Assembly (NCBI RefSeq): GCF_024721315.2
Contig: NZ_JANFAK020000011.1
Coordinates: 36,025 to 100,024 of the forward strand
Origin: Streptomyces sp. Isolate_45
Lineage (GTDB): Bacteria; Actinomycetota; Actinomycetes; Streptomycetales; Streptomycetaceae
Direction: 5' to 3'
Length of the DNA: 64,000 nucleotides
Shown: positions 24,098 to 32,722 of the stretch, piece by piece
How the letters are laid out: the number at the start of each line of letters is the position of its first letter
Numbering within the stretch: position 1 is the stretch's first letter
Notes under the pieces: generated by a model
What the model was told of the DNA's origin: nothing
The model's input: the letters and a program-made list of their open reading frames with translations, nothing else
Database searches by the model: none
Translations under genes and position numbers: made by a program

Positions 24098-25999
24098 ATG
24101 CGCGTACTCCTGGTGAACATGCCCTGGGCCCCGATCGACCTTCCGTCGCTGGCTCTCGGAATTCTCAAGCGCAGCGTGGACGAGCGCGTCCCCAACGCCA
24201 CGGCGGACGTTCTCCACGCCAACATCGAATACGTGGACTGGATCACCAAGAATACGGAATTCACCCTTGAGGACTACTCCTACTACTCGCTCGGATCCTA
24301 TTTCCTGGGCTGCGGCGACTGGGTGTTCTCCTCCGCTCTTTACGACGACCCGAAGTGGCGGGTCGCCGAATTCACCGAAGCCATGAGAAGTCGGGTGCGC
24401 GGACCCCGGATGGAGATGACGAAGGCGCTGCACGAGACCGCGCCCGATTTCGTCCGACACATCGCCGAGCGCATCGTCGAACTCGCACCGGACGTGGTCG
24501 GATTCACCTCGACCTTCCAGCAGAACACGGCCGCCCTCGCGGCCGCCAAGTACGTCAAGCGCCTCGCCCCGCACATCGTGACCGCCATGGGCGGCGCCAA
24601 CTGCGACGGCAAGCAGGGCGAGGCCGTCCACCGCAACTTCCCCTTCGTCGACCACGTCCTGCGCGGCGAGGGCGAGGTGTCGTTCCCCGCGCTGCTCAGG
24701 GCGCTGGACGCCGGCGAGTCGCTGTCGGAGGTCCCGGGGCTGTGCCGGCGCGACGCGGACGGCGCCTCCGTGGTCAACGCCATGAGCACCAAACCCCTGC
24801 CGCCCGCCTCGATCCTCCCGCCGGACTACGCCGGCTACTTCGAGCGCCTCGCCTCCTCCCACGCGCGGAACTGGGTCGAGCCCAAGCTGGTGGTCGAGGG
24901 CGCGAGGGGCTGCTGGTGGGGCGAGAAGCACCACTGCACCTTCTGCGGGCTGAACGGATCGTTCATGCAGTTCCGCAGCAAGAGCCCGGACGTGTTCTAC
25001 GAGGAGATCATCGAACTCGCCCGCAAGCACCGGGTCCTGGACATGTACGTCGTCGACAACATCCTGGACATGGGGTACGTGAAGACGGTGCTGCCCCGCA
25101 TCATCGACAGCGGCTTCGACCTGCGCATGCACATCGAGATCAAGTCCAACATGCGCCAGGGACAGCTCCAGACCCTCGCCGACGCCGGCCTGATCTTCGT
25201 CCAACCGGGCATCGAGAGTCTCAACAGCCGGGTGCTGACCCTGATGGACAAGGGCGTGACCGGCGGCCAGAACGTCCGCATGCTCCGCGACGCCGCCACC
25301 GTGGGCCTCTCGGTGGCCTGGAACTACCTGCACGGCTTCCCCGGCGAGGACGCCGAGGACTACACCGACGTGGTGGCCCAGATGGCCGCGCTGGAACACC
25401 TCAACCCGCCCGTCGGACCGTCCTCCAGGATCGCCATCGAGCGGTTCAGCCCCTACTTCAACAACCCCGGTCTCGGCTTCTCCGAACTGCGCGCCGCCGA
25501 ACCGTACCGGCTCACCTACGACCTCCCCGACGCCGAGATGTTCGACCTGGCGTACGTCTTCGACGTGCCGCCGCGCGGCATCGGGGAGGACGTCGTCGAA
25601 CGCCTCGACGCGGCCATCTCGCACTGGAAGCGGAACTACGCCGGCAGCCGGCTCACCCACTGCGATCTGGAGGACCGCATCGTCCTCGTCAGCAAGCGCC
25701 GCGCCTTCGACTGGACGCACCTGGAACTGACGGACCCCTTCGAGATGGCCCTGTTCCGGCTGCTCGACCAGCCGCACACGGTCAAGGCGGCCGCCCGCAA
25801 ACTGCACGACGACCACGGCAGGAGCGAGGACGCCCTACGGCAGGTGCTGGCGCGATGGCGCGCGCTCGGGGTTGTCTTCGAGGACAGCGGACAGTTCGTG
25901 CAGATCGCGCCGCCCGCGCTCAACGAGGAGTTCCTGCGGATCGACTTCATGCGGCACACGTCCGCCCGCGACTCCGAACTCGCCGCCACGACCGCCTGA
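24098..25999 (+). CDS. Cobalamin-type radical SAM RiPP maturase
   Basis: 633 residues from ATG 24098. The N-terminal part (about 1-230) has a Rossmann-like cobalamin-binding layout with VVGFTSTFQQN, IVTAMGGANCDG and VDHVLRGEGEVSF, but no DxHxxG. The radical SAM core follows, with Cys272, Cys280 and Cys283 in an unusual CX7CX2C spacing (CWWGEKHHCTFC) instead of CX3CX2C, and later GIESLNSRVL and WNYLHGFPGE. The C-terminal 120 residues resemble a winged-helix/peptide-recognition region. It fits the RiPP maturation radical SAM protein 1 group, often associated with C-methylation. The actual modification is unknown. Confidence 0.87.
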   Translation: MRVLLVNMPWAPIDLPSLALGILKRSVDERVPNATADVLHANIEYVDWITKNTEFTLEDYSYYSLGSYFLGCGDWVFSSALYDDPKWRVAEFTEAMRSRVRGPRMEMTKALHETAPDFVRHIAERIVELAPDVVGFTSTFQQNTAALAAAKYVKRLAPHIVTAMGGANCDGKQGEAVHRNFPFVDHVLRGEGEVSFPALLRALDAGESLSEVPGLCRRDADGASVVNAMSTKPLPPASILPPDYAGYFERLASSHARNWVEPKLVVEGARGCWWGEKHHCTFCGLNGSFMQFRSKSPDVFYEEIIELARKHRVLDMYVVDNILDMGYVKTVLPRIIDSGFDLRMHIEIKSNMRQGQLQTLADAGLIFVQPGIESLNSRVLTLMDKGVTGGQNVRMLRDAATVGLSVAWNYLHGFPGEDAEDYTDVVAQMAALEHLNPPVGPSSRIAIERFSPYFNNPGLGFSELRAAEPYRLTYDLPDAEMFDLAYVFDVPPRGIGEDVVERLDAAISHWKRNYAGSRLTHCDLEDRIVLVSKRRAFDWTHLELTDPFEMALFRLLDQPHTVKAAARKLHDDHGRSEDALRQVLARWRALGVVFEDSGQFVQIAPPALNEEFLRIDFMRHTSARDSELAATTA

Positions 26000-26023
26000 C
26001 GACCGCCGGACAGAGGGACGACG

Positions 26024-26683
26024 ATGACTCCAGCACTCACCGGCACCGCGCCCTTCACGGTGACCGCCTCACGGGACTACGACCCCGAGGTCGGCGCGCT
26101 GCCCAGCATGTTCCTGGGCCGCTACGAGATCGACCTCACCGGCGGTGAGGCGGCCCGTCGGCTCTTCGCCGCCGGGGCCCGGCACGTCACGCTCCCGCGC
26201 CCGGTCGACGTGACCGACCCCGCCGACGCGGCCTGGTCGGTCAGGGCGCTCAGCTTCGTGGGCGACCTGTCCAGCCTGGCCATCTCCGTCGACTGGCAAC
26301 TCCATACGGGCCCGGACCCCGACGCCTGGCGCCACTACGGCCATCTCCACCCTCCGACGGCCGTCCTCGGCACCGCGGACCCGGTGGCGACGGCTCTCGC
26401 CTGGCGCAACGCGTACTACATCTGCAAGTGCGTCTTCAGGTACGGCCCCGGGTTCATCCAGGTGCGCGACCGGCGCTACGGCGAACTGCGCCGCTTCACC
26501 ATCGACGAACCGGAGTACCACGACGCCATCACCGCCCTCACCGACGGCGCCCGCGCCGACGCGATCCCGGGGCCGATCCTGGACGACCTCATGGGGGAGA
26601 CCCTCGTCGTCCGTCTCGGCGACCACCTGTGGTGGGCCCCGTACCGGGTCCGCCGCTGGTCGGAGGCGCCGCTGGTGATCTGA
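26024..26683 (+). CDS. DUF5825-like partner of the radical SAM maturase
   Basis: 219 residues, 24 nt after the radical SAM gene. No catalytic motif is recognised. Distinct features are SMFLGRYEIDLTGG near the start, a hydrophobic FVGDLSSLAISVDWQL strand and the CVFRYGPGFIQVRDRR segment. It resembles DUF5825 proteins that accompany this radical SAM group in Streptomyces; the family assignment is from memory. A role in precursor recognition is plausible because no separate RRE protein is seen, but that is inference. Confidence 0.65.
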   Translation: MTPALTGTAPFTVTASRDYDPEVGALPSMFLGRYEIDLTGGEAARRLFAAGARHVTLPRPVDVTDPADAAWSVRALSFVGDLSSLAISVDWQLHTGPDPDAWRHYGHLHPPTAVLGTADPVATALAWRNAYYICKCVFRYGPGFIQVRDRRYGELRRFTIDEPEYHDAITALTDGARADAIPGPILDDLMGETLVVRLGDHLWWAPYRVRRWSEAPLVI

Positions 26684-26685
26684 CC

Positions 26686-26719
26686 CCCGGCCCGGCCCGC
26701 CGGGCGTCGCCGGGCCGGG
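26686..26719. terminator. Bidirectional hairpin between convergent genes
   Basis: The 11-bp arms CCCGGCCCGGC (26686-26696) and GCCGGGCCGGG (26709-26719) enclose a 12-nt loop. It sits between the stops of the DUF5825 gene and the CHAT gene. Confidence 0.6.
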
Positions 26720-26729
26720 TCCGGGGTGT

Positions 26730-29700
26730 TCAGCGGCCGACGGCCACCAGTCCGGCCCACAGGGCGGGGTCGGCCGGGTCGTGACCGGAGGCCCGCAGCG
26801 CGGCCAGCAGCTCGCGGACCGCCTCGCGGACGGGGGCGGGGAAGGCCCGCTCCACGCTCCGCCCGGGGTCGGCCATCCACAGTTGGGCCGCGCGCAGGGC
26901 CCGTACGGGGGCGTCCCCCTCCCGCATCCGGTGGTGGAAGAGGAGGTCGACGAGTGCCGTGGCGTGCAGCCGGACCGGCCACAGGGAGCCGAGGACGCTG
27001 GAGGCCCCGGCCGCCAGGAAGGCCGCCGCCATGGTGAACGACTCGTCGTGGTGGCGCCGGGCCAGGTGGTTGACGCACGAGGCCAGGGACACGCACAGCC
27101 CCGGCCCGCCGGGCGCGACGGGGAACCGCTGGGTCGCGATGGCCTGTGCGGAAAGACGGTCGGCGGCGGGGTCCGGCCCCTGGGCGCGCTCCCCTTCCGG
27201 GCGGCCGAAGGCCAGGTAGGACCGCCAGGACTCCGAGGGGTCGGGCATCAGGTGGGCGGCCACGTCCACCGTCCCGTGCTCCCGGCAGGCCCGGTGGATC
27301 TCCTGGAGCACCGTTCCGGGCCGGGTGTCCGTGTCCGGTTCGCCCCCCGGGACCAGCAACCGGCCCCGACCGCCGTACAGGAGGTACAGCCCGCGGCTGG
27401 AGGAGGCCCGTGCCTGTTTGCCCGTCAGACCGAGTACGAGCAGGGCCGATTCGCCGGCCCGGGCCGCGGGCCGGGCGGCCGCGACGGTGAACATCCGGGC
27501 CGACGGGACGGTGGACAGCACGAGCCCCTCCACCGCGGGCCGGCCCCGCCCTCCGACGGAGGGACCCGCGGGGGCGGCGGTGGCTGCCGCCCACGGCACG
27601 GCGGCCAGCGAACCCAGCGGCACGAGGACCAGGTGCGGCGGACCGGTCGGGGACGGACCGGTCGGGCCGACCGGCATCGGCCCGCCCCGGCGCCGCCCCG
27701 ACACGGCGACGCCCAGAGGGCCGGTCACCGCCGAGCCGGCCCAATCGCAGAGGCCGCCGAGCGCGAGCCGCCACGTCCGCCGGGCGGACACGGACTCCGG
27801 GGAGGCCAGCCATGCCTCCAGTGCCCCCAGGTAGCCTTCGAGCACGGAGGGGTCGCCCAGCCCCGGCATCGGCTCCCACCGCACCCGCCCGTCGGAGCCG
27901 ACCCGCAGCGCCCCGGCCGAGCGCGGCCCGGAGTCCGCCGGCAGCAGGTAGACCAGCTCGTCCGCGCCGGTGGCGCGCAGCGCGGCCGCGATGTCCGGCA
28001 CCGGTACCGGCGCCAGCAGCCCGTCGAGCGCGCCGTGTTCCTCCAGGACGGTCCGGACCTGGACGCCGAGCTGCTCCGGCACCGGGTACCGCGCGTACGC
28101 GTCCCACGGCCCCGCCGCCTCCTCGGGCTCGGGGGCCCGATCAACCCGGCTCGCCCGCCACTGCTGCCACTGCTCCGCGAGGTCGCCCCGGCCGAGTTCC
28201 CTGAGGCGGTCCGCCACGTCGACCGTGGCCATCTCGGCGTGCAGGGCGAGCGCCCGGCCGCCCTCCAACACCTCGACGGCTTCCGCGTACGCGCCGTCCT
28301 CGACGCACCAGACCGCCACCTCCCGCGCGATGCGCCCCGCGCTCTCGGCGGTCAGGACCGCGTCGCCGGGAAACTCCTGTGCCAGCGCCCGGGAGGCCAG
28401 CATCCGCAGGACGGAACGGCCCACCTCCCGGGCGCGGGTGGCGTCGGACGCGGAGGGCCGGGAGGCTTGCGCCGGCACGGGGACCGCGAGCAGGTTCAGC
28501 AGGTGCCCGAGCGGTCCCTCGGCCACCACGGGAGTGGGGGCGGCCGTACGGTAGGCGCGCGCCAGGTGCAGGCGCAGTTGGACGGCGGCCGGGTCCACCG
28601 AGCGGGGTCGCTCCGCGCAGCGGGCCTCCAGACCGCGCAGCACCTCGGCGCGACGGGCGGTGCCCGCGCCGCCCGCGGCGGGGGCCAGTGTCGCCGAGGC
28701 GTGGGCGAGGATGCCGCGGACGATCGTCCGCAGCTCGGGCCGGGACGCGACGTCCGCGCGCTCGGCGAGACGGCCGAGGGCTTCGGTGCAGGCGCGGACG
28801 GCGGCCGGGTCCGACCCGTGCTGGGCCTCGACCGTCGCGGCGATGAGGTGGTGCATGTCGCGCCCCGCGCGGTGGGGGGAGGCCGGGTCCGTGCGCTCGC
28901 AGGCCTCCCGCAGGGCGGCGCGGGCCTCCGTGACGAGCGGGAGCCGGGCCGCCCCGCGGTGCGGCCCGGCGCCGGGTCCGTCGGGGTAGGTGGCGCCGAG
29001 CAGCAGCGACTGCCCCAGCGCCTCCAGGACTAGGGCCAGGGTCTCCGGCGCGTGGTCGGTGCGTTCGGCCGCGAGTGCCCGCGCCGTCGCCAGGTGCAGG
29101 CGCAGTTGCTGGTGCGCCCGCGCGGAATGCCCCTGCCGCTGCTCCGGGGAGGCGCCCTCGTCGCCCGTCGCGGTGCAGTCGGCGTCGTCGGCGGCCGTGT
29201 GGAAGTGGAAGCGCAGGTGGGCGGAGGCGAGGACGGTGTCGATGTACAGACGGCTCAGGGGGTCGGGGAGTTCCTCCTGGCTGATCCGGCGCAGCAGCGC
29301 CAGTCCCGAGCGGATGTCGCCGATCGATCCGCTGTGGTCGGCGCGTCGGGTGAGCAGCTGCGCGAGCGCCATCAGCAGGGGGACGAGCAGTTCGTGCCCG
29401 GGCGGCAGGACGGCGCGGGCCGCGTCGAGAGCGCGGATCGCCTCGTCCAGCTCGCGCTGCGGGCTCGTCTCGACCGCGAGGAGCTGTGCGTGGACGAGTG
29501 CCCGAACGGCTGCCGTCTCCGGGAACTCGGCGGTCTCGGGGTCCATGTCCCGCACGGCCTCGTCGAGGGCGTCGGCGGCGTCGCGCAGGACCAGGCCGGG
29601 CACCGTCGAACCGAGCTGGACGGCCCGCCACAGGTTGCCGCCGAACCGGGCGGCGGCGTGCGGGTCTCCTCCTGACTGCTGCCAGACGGCGCGGTCGCGC

Positions 29701-30479
29701 AGGACCAGCGCCTCGATGTCCGTCGCCCTGGACGCGTCACCCCTGGTCTTCTGCCGGGTGGCCGCGGCCGCCCCGATGGAACGGGCGAACGCGCGCTGGT
29801 CATCGTCCAGGACACTGCCCGGCTCCGCCAGGACGTCCGCGCGCGCGAGCGCCTCGTCGATCGCCGCGTCCCCGGGGCCCTCCCCGTACTCGGCGAGGCG
29901 CACGGTGGCGAGGGCGTGCCGGAGCAGCCACTGGTCCCGACGCAGGTCCCCGACGGGCAGCACGTCCAGGGCCTCGGCCGCCAGCGCGCGGTGCGCGGCG
30001 CGGCCCGTCGAGAAGCGGGCGTCCGCGTCGCGGGGGTCGATGCCGTCGCGGCGGGAGGACAGGTGGCGCCGGTGCCGGTCGGTCTCCTCGTGGACCTGGT
30101 CCAGCCAGGCCAGGAGGTCCAGGTAGAGCTCGCGGGCGCTGCCGTCGTCCGCGTCGACCGCGTCGCCGCCGTCACCTCGACGCGGGGGCAACAGGACCCG
30201 GAAGGGGGCGAGGCAGTCGTGGGCCCGGCGCAGCCATGCTTCGAGGGCGTCCAGGCGGGCGACGGCGGGTCGGTCCGCGCGCGCGTGGGAGGCGGCGCAG
30301 GCGGCGCCCACCTGCCCCACGACGTCGTACCAGTCCTCCAGGACGCGGAAGTCCTCGTCGGAGGACGGGACGTCGAGGCGGAGGACCGCTTCCGCCCGCA
30401 TGCGGCTGCGGGCGAGCGTGGCGGTGAGGTCCCGATCGGGATCGGGCTGCCCGGAGGCCGGCCGGGTGTAGTCGATCAC
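26730..30479 (-). CDS. Large CHAT-domain (caspase-like) protein
   Basis: 1249 residues from GTG 30479, which overlaps the stop of the upstream membrane-protein gene and has GAGGAGA upstream. Residues 1 to about 850 are Ala/Leu/Arg-rich helices of TPR-like character. The C-terminal CHAT domain has its candidate His at 1076 (VDVAAHLMP) and Cys at 1135 (SLASCVNHLA), then the hallmark AAAFLAAGASSVLGSLWPV and LRAAQLWM. The dyad seems intact, so a cysteine protease is likely. CHAT proteases with repeat domains act in type III-E CRISPR (Csx29) and other immune settings; a defence role here is untested. No signal peptide. Confidence 0.88.
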   Translation of the reverse strand: MIDYTRPASGQPDPDRDLTATLARSRMRAEAVLRLDVPSSDEDFRVLEDWYDVVGQVGAACAASHARADRPAVARLDALEAWLRRAHDCLAPFRVLLPPRRGDGGDAVDADDGSARELYLDLLAWLDQVHEETDRHRRHLSSRRDGIDPRDADARFSTGRAAHRALAAEALDVLPVGDLRRDQWLLRHALATVRLAEYGEGPGDAAIDEALARADVLAEPGSVLDDDQRAFARSIGAAAATRQKTRGDASRATDIEALVLRDRAVWQQSGGDPHAAARFGGNLWRAVQLGSTVPGLVLRDAADALDEAVRDMDPETAEFPETAAVRALVHAQLLAVETSPQRELDEAIRALDAARAVLPPGHELLVPLLMALAQLLTRRADHSGSIGDIRSGLALLRRISQEELPDPLSRLYIDTVLASAHLRFHFHTAADDADCTATGDEGASPEQRQGHSARAHQQLRLHLATARALAAERTDHAPETLALVLEALGQSLLLGATYPDGPGAGPHRGAARLPLVTEARAALREACERTDPASPHRAGRDMHHLIAATVEAQHGSDPAAVRACTEALGRLAERADVASRPELRTIVRGILAHASATLAPAAGGAGTARRAEVLRGLEARCAERPRSVDPAAVQLRLHLARAYRTAAPTPVVAEGPLGHLLNLLAVPVPAQASRPSASDATRAREVGRSVLRMLASRALAQEFPGDAVLTAESAGRIAREVAVWCVEDGAYAEAVEVLEGGRALALHAEMATVDVADRLRELGRGDLAEQWQQWRASRVDRAPEPEEAAGPWDAYARYPVPEQLGVQVRTVLEEHGALDGLLAPVPVPDIAAALRATGADELVYLLPADSGPRSAGALRVGSDGRVRWEPMPGLGDPSVLEGYLGALEAWLASPESVSARRTWRLALGGLCDWAGSAVTGPLGVAVSGRRRGGPMPVGPTGPSPTGPPHLVLVPLGSLAAVPWAAATAAPAGPSVGGRGRPAVEGLVLSTVPSARMFTVAAARPAARAGESALLVLGLTGKQARASSSRGLYLLYGGRGRLLVPGGEPDTDTRPGTVLQEIHRACREHGTVDVAAHLMPDPSESWRSYLAFGRPEGERAQGPDPAADRLSAQAIATQRFPVAPGGPGLCVSLASCVNHLARRHHDESFTMAAAFLAAGASSVLGSLWPVRLHATALVDLLFHHRMREGDAPVRALRAAQLWMADPGRSVERAFPAPVREAVRELLAALRASGHDPADPALWAGLVAVGR

Positions 30480-31450
30480 TGCGGGCTCTCCTCGGCTGCT
30501 GGTTCGGGGCGTTCGAAGACCACCGTGAACGGATCGAGATCCTTGCGCCCCAGATGGGCGGTGAGCGTCGCCCCGTCGGCCCGCTCGGCCGTGGTGTCGG
30601 GGGGCAGCGGCCAACAGGCGGCCCGGTAGAGCGGATCGCGGTGACGCAGCACGGCGGCCTCGACCGTGTCGGCGTAGTCGTCGACGCTGTTCCCGAGGCC
30701 CTGGAGCAGGATCAGCGCCACCGCGCCGGCGGCGCCGGCCGCGATGGCCGCGGGCAACGCGTCGACCCGGTCGAGGAAGGCGCAGGCCACGGCCGCCAGT
30801 ACGGTGATGAAGGACCACAGGAGGTTCCGGGCCCGGCCCAGAACCTGCTCGGACGTCTGTTCCAGCTCACGTCGAGCCGGGTCGTCGAAGACCTGCTGGA
30901 GGGTGGGCCAGCAGAGGTTCACGTCGAGTCCGTGCCGTGCCCGGACGCGCTCGGACATCGCGGCGAAGCTGTTGCCGATCCGGGTCGGCAACACGGTGTC
31001 GTCGCGTTCGGGCATCCGCCGCAACGTCCCGAGCGCCCGTGCCACCGAGGCGGCCGACGCCGGGCGCGCGTCGCCGCTCTGGCCGGACAGGCGCAGCAGT
31101 CGTCTCTTGCGGGCCATGCGGCCGGCGAGCAGCAGCGCGCCCGGGGGCCCGAGCGGAACGAGGGTTCCCGACAGCAGCCGCAGCAGGGGGAACGCCAGCG
31201 CGGACACCACGAGCGAGGCCCCGACGGCCGCGACCAGCAGCAGTACGGCCGCGGCGGTCAGCGCCGCCGCGCCGCCTCCACGCAGGTCGCACGCCGCGCG
31301 GGTGAGGCCCGTCCCCGGGCAGACGCCGACCGGCGGTACCCAGGGCCGCAGCAACAGGACGAGTACGGCGGCGAAGGCGTACGCGCCACCGCTGATCAGG
31401 GCGGTCCAGCGTTTGGCCGGACCGGACGCGAGTACGGACATGACGCCCAT
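30476..31450 (-). CDS. Membrane protein coupled to the CHAT gene
   Basis: 324 residues; ATG 31450 has GGAGGG upstream. There are two hydrophobic segments near the N-terminus (about 13-35 and 60-90), a cytoplasmic-looking charged middle with RLGTLRRMPERDD-like sequence, and two more segments near 210-255 (LLWSFITVLAAVACAF and ALPAAIAAGAAGAVALILL). No known domain is recognised. Its stop overlaps the CHAT start, so the proteins are probably made together and may form a membrane-associated complex. Function unknown. Confidence 0.7.
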   Translation of the reverse strand: MGVMSVLASGPAKRWTALISGGAYAFAAVLVLLLRPWVPPVGVCPGTGLTRAACDLRGGGAAALTAAAVLLLVAAVGASLVVSALAFPLLRLLSGTLVPLGPPGALLLAGRMARKRRLLRLSGQSGDARPASAASVARALGTLRRMPERDDTVLPTRIGNSFAAMSERVRARHGLDVNLCWPTLQQVFDDPARRELEQTSEQVLGRARNLLWSFITVLAAVACAFLDRVDALPAAIAAGAAGAVALILLQGLGNSVDDYADTVEAAVLRHRDPLYRAACWPLPPDTTAERADGATLTAHLGRKDLDPFTVVFERPEPAAEESPQ

Positions 31451-31581
31451 GGCGGGCCCCCTCCATGCCGGCTCCCGTGCCGGCTCCGTGCTGTGGCTGT
31501 GCCGTGTCAGTGCCGTGCGGTGCCGTGGCCACGACGTGTCCGTGCGGTGCCTTCGCTACGAGGCGTGCGGGCCGCGGGACC

Positions 31582-31851
31582 TCATGCCGGCCGCCGGATC
31601 CGGTACGCGAGGGCGCCGTGGGAGCAGGTCCCGTCGCCGTGCTGGGGGAAGTCGATGCTGCCGGGGACGTCCACGACGCAGCGGTTCGGGTCGGCGAGGT
31701 CCAGCTTGCACTGCCAGCTGAAGCGGGGGCCGGCGGCCGCGGCCGAGGGCGGGGGAGCCAGGGCGAGGTGGCCGTCGGCGGCGTCAGGGTCGATGGGGCC
31801 GCCGAAGGGGCCGTCGTCGGCGAAGGGGTCGTGCTCCGGGGACTGGTCCAC
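31582..31851 (-). CDS. Small hypothetical protein, first gene of the CHAT module
   Basis: 89 residues if the GTG at 31851 (GAGGAA upstream) is the start; an in-frame start at 31920 would add 23 residues of basic Pro-rich sequence. An acidic N-terminal half (DQSPEHDPFADDGPFGG) is followed by FSWQCKLDLADPNRCVVDVP, with two Cys and a third further on in DGTCSHG. It reads 131 nt ahead of the membrane protein gene. No family is recognised; it could be a regulator or a substrate of the CHAT protein. Confidence 0.55.
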   Translation of the reverse strand: MDQSPEHDPFADDGPFGGPIDPDAADGHLALAPPPSAAAAGPRFSWQCKLDLADPNRCVVDVPGSIDFPQHGDGTCSHGALAYRIRRPA

Positions 31852-32010
31852 TGGCTTCCTCGCAGTCGGTCGACCGGGTTTCCGAGGGAAGTGTCCCCGA
31901 CCATCAACTACATGGCTCATGAAGGGGAATTGGGGGCGAGGATTGCACTACGATCCTGCGCCGTACGGGTCGATCCTCTCGCCCCGTCGGGCTGAACGGG
32001 GGCTTTCCTC

Positions 32011-32637
32011 ATGGCTGTTCCGGATCCGGCGAAGCCCGACGACGTCGTCGAGGCGATCCTGCTCACGGTGTTCGGGGGCGACAGCCTCGTCCTCCACGCG
32101 TTCGTCATCGCCTCATGGGCGCTGGCCTGGTACGCCCTGGCCGCCTCCGCCCACCGGCACGCCCGCGGCATGTACACGAGGGTGTCGCGGACCCCGGCGG
32201 CGGTGCGGTCCGCCGCGGCGGTCCGGACCGTGATCACGGCGCTGGTACAGGCGGTGTACCTCGGCCTGAGCTTCTTCGTCGCGGGCCACCTCAACCATAC
32301 GATCCGCGAGACGGAGGGGCCCGGCGACGTCGACCTGACCACCTGGTTCACACCACCCGCGGACCCGCTGGGCGACCCCGTGTTCTGGATGTGGTTCACC
32401 GTCGCGGGAATCCTCGTATGGTGCGGCTGGTGGAGCGGTGTGGGCATGGACGGTGACATCACGCCCTTCCATCCGGTGGCGTGGTTCCTGTTCGCGTGCG
32501 GCGGGGTCGCAGTCCTGGTCCTGCTCCCCGTCCACAGGGAGATGGGGGTGCTGGCCCTCGTCTACGTCGTCAGCGCGGTCCTGTCCCTGTACCTGCCGAG
32601 GTCGTGCACCCGCGTATGGGGCCGACGCCCCGCCTGA
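32011..32637 (+). CDS. Four-helix membrane protein of unknown function
   Basis: 208 residues. Hydrophobic segments lie at about 28-46, 72-92, 128-148 and 155-195. The loop between the second and third contains TTWFTPPADPLGDPVFWMW. No domain is recognised. It is divergent from the CHAT module and 85 nt ahead of the AI-2E-type transporter in the same orientation, which may place them in one transcript. Confidence 0.6.
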   Translation: MAVPDPAKPDDVVEAILLTVFGGDSLVLHAFVIASWALAWYALAASAHRHARGMYTRVSRTPAAVRSAAAVRTVITALVQAVYLGLSFFVAGHLNHTIRETEGPGDVDLTTWFTPPADPLGDPVFWMWFTVAGILVWCGWWSGVGMDGDITPFHPVAWFLFACGGVAVLVLLPVHREMGVLALVYVVSAVLSLYLPRSCTRVWGRRPA

Positions 32638-32722
32638 CGTCGGGGCCGCTCCCGCCCTTGCGGTGTTCCCCGCGCGGGGCCGGAGGGTCGGGCCGTTCGA
32701 GGGGGTGCTTAAGGTGACCCCC

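Noticed and set aside
31582..31851. Small Cys-containing gene as a RiPP precursor
   Set aside because: It has no modification enzyme beside it and no leader/core pattern; it belongs to the CHAT module by position.
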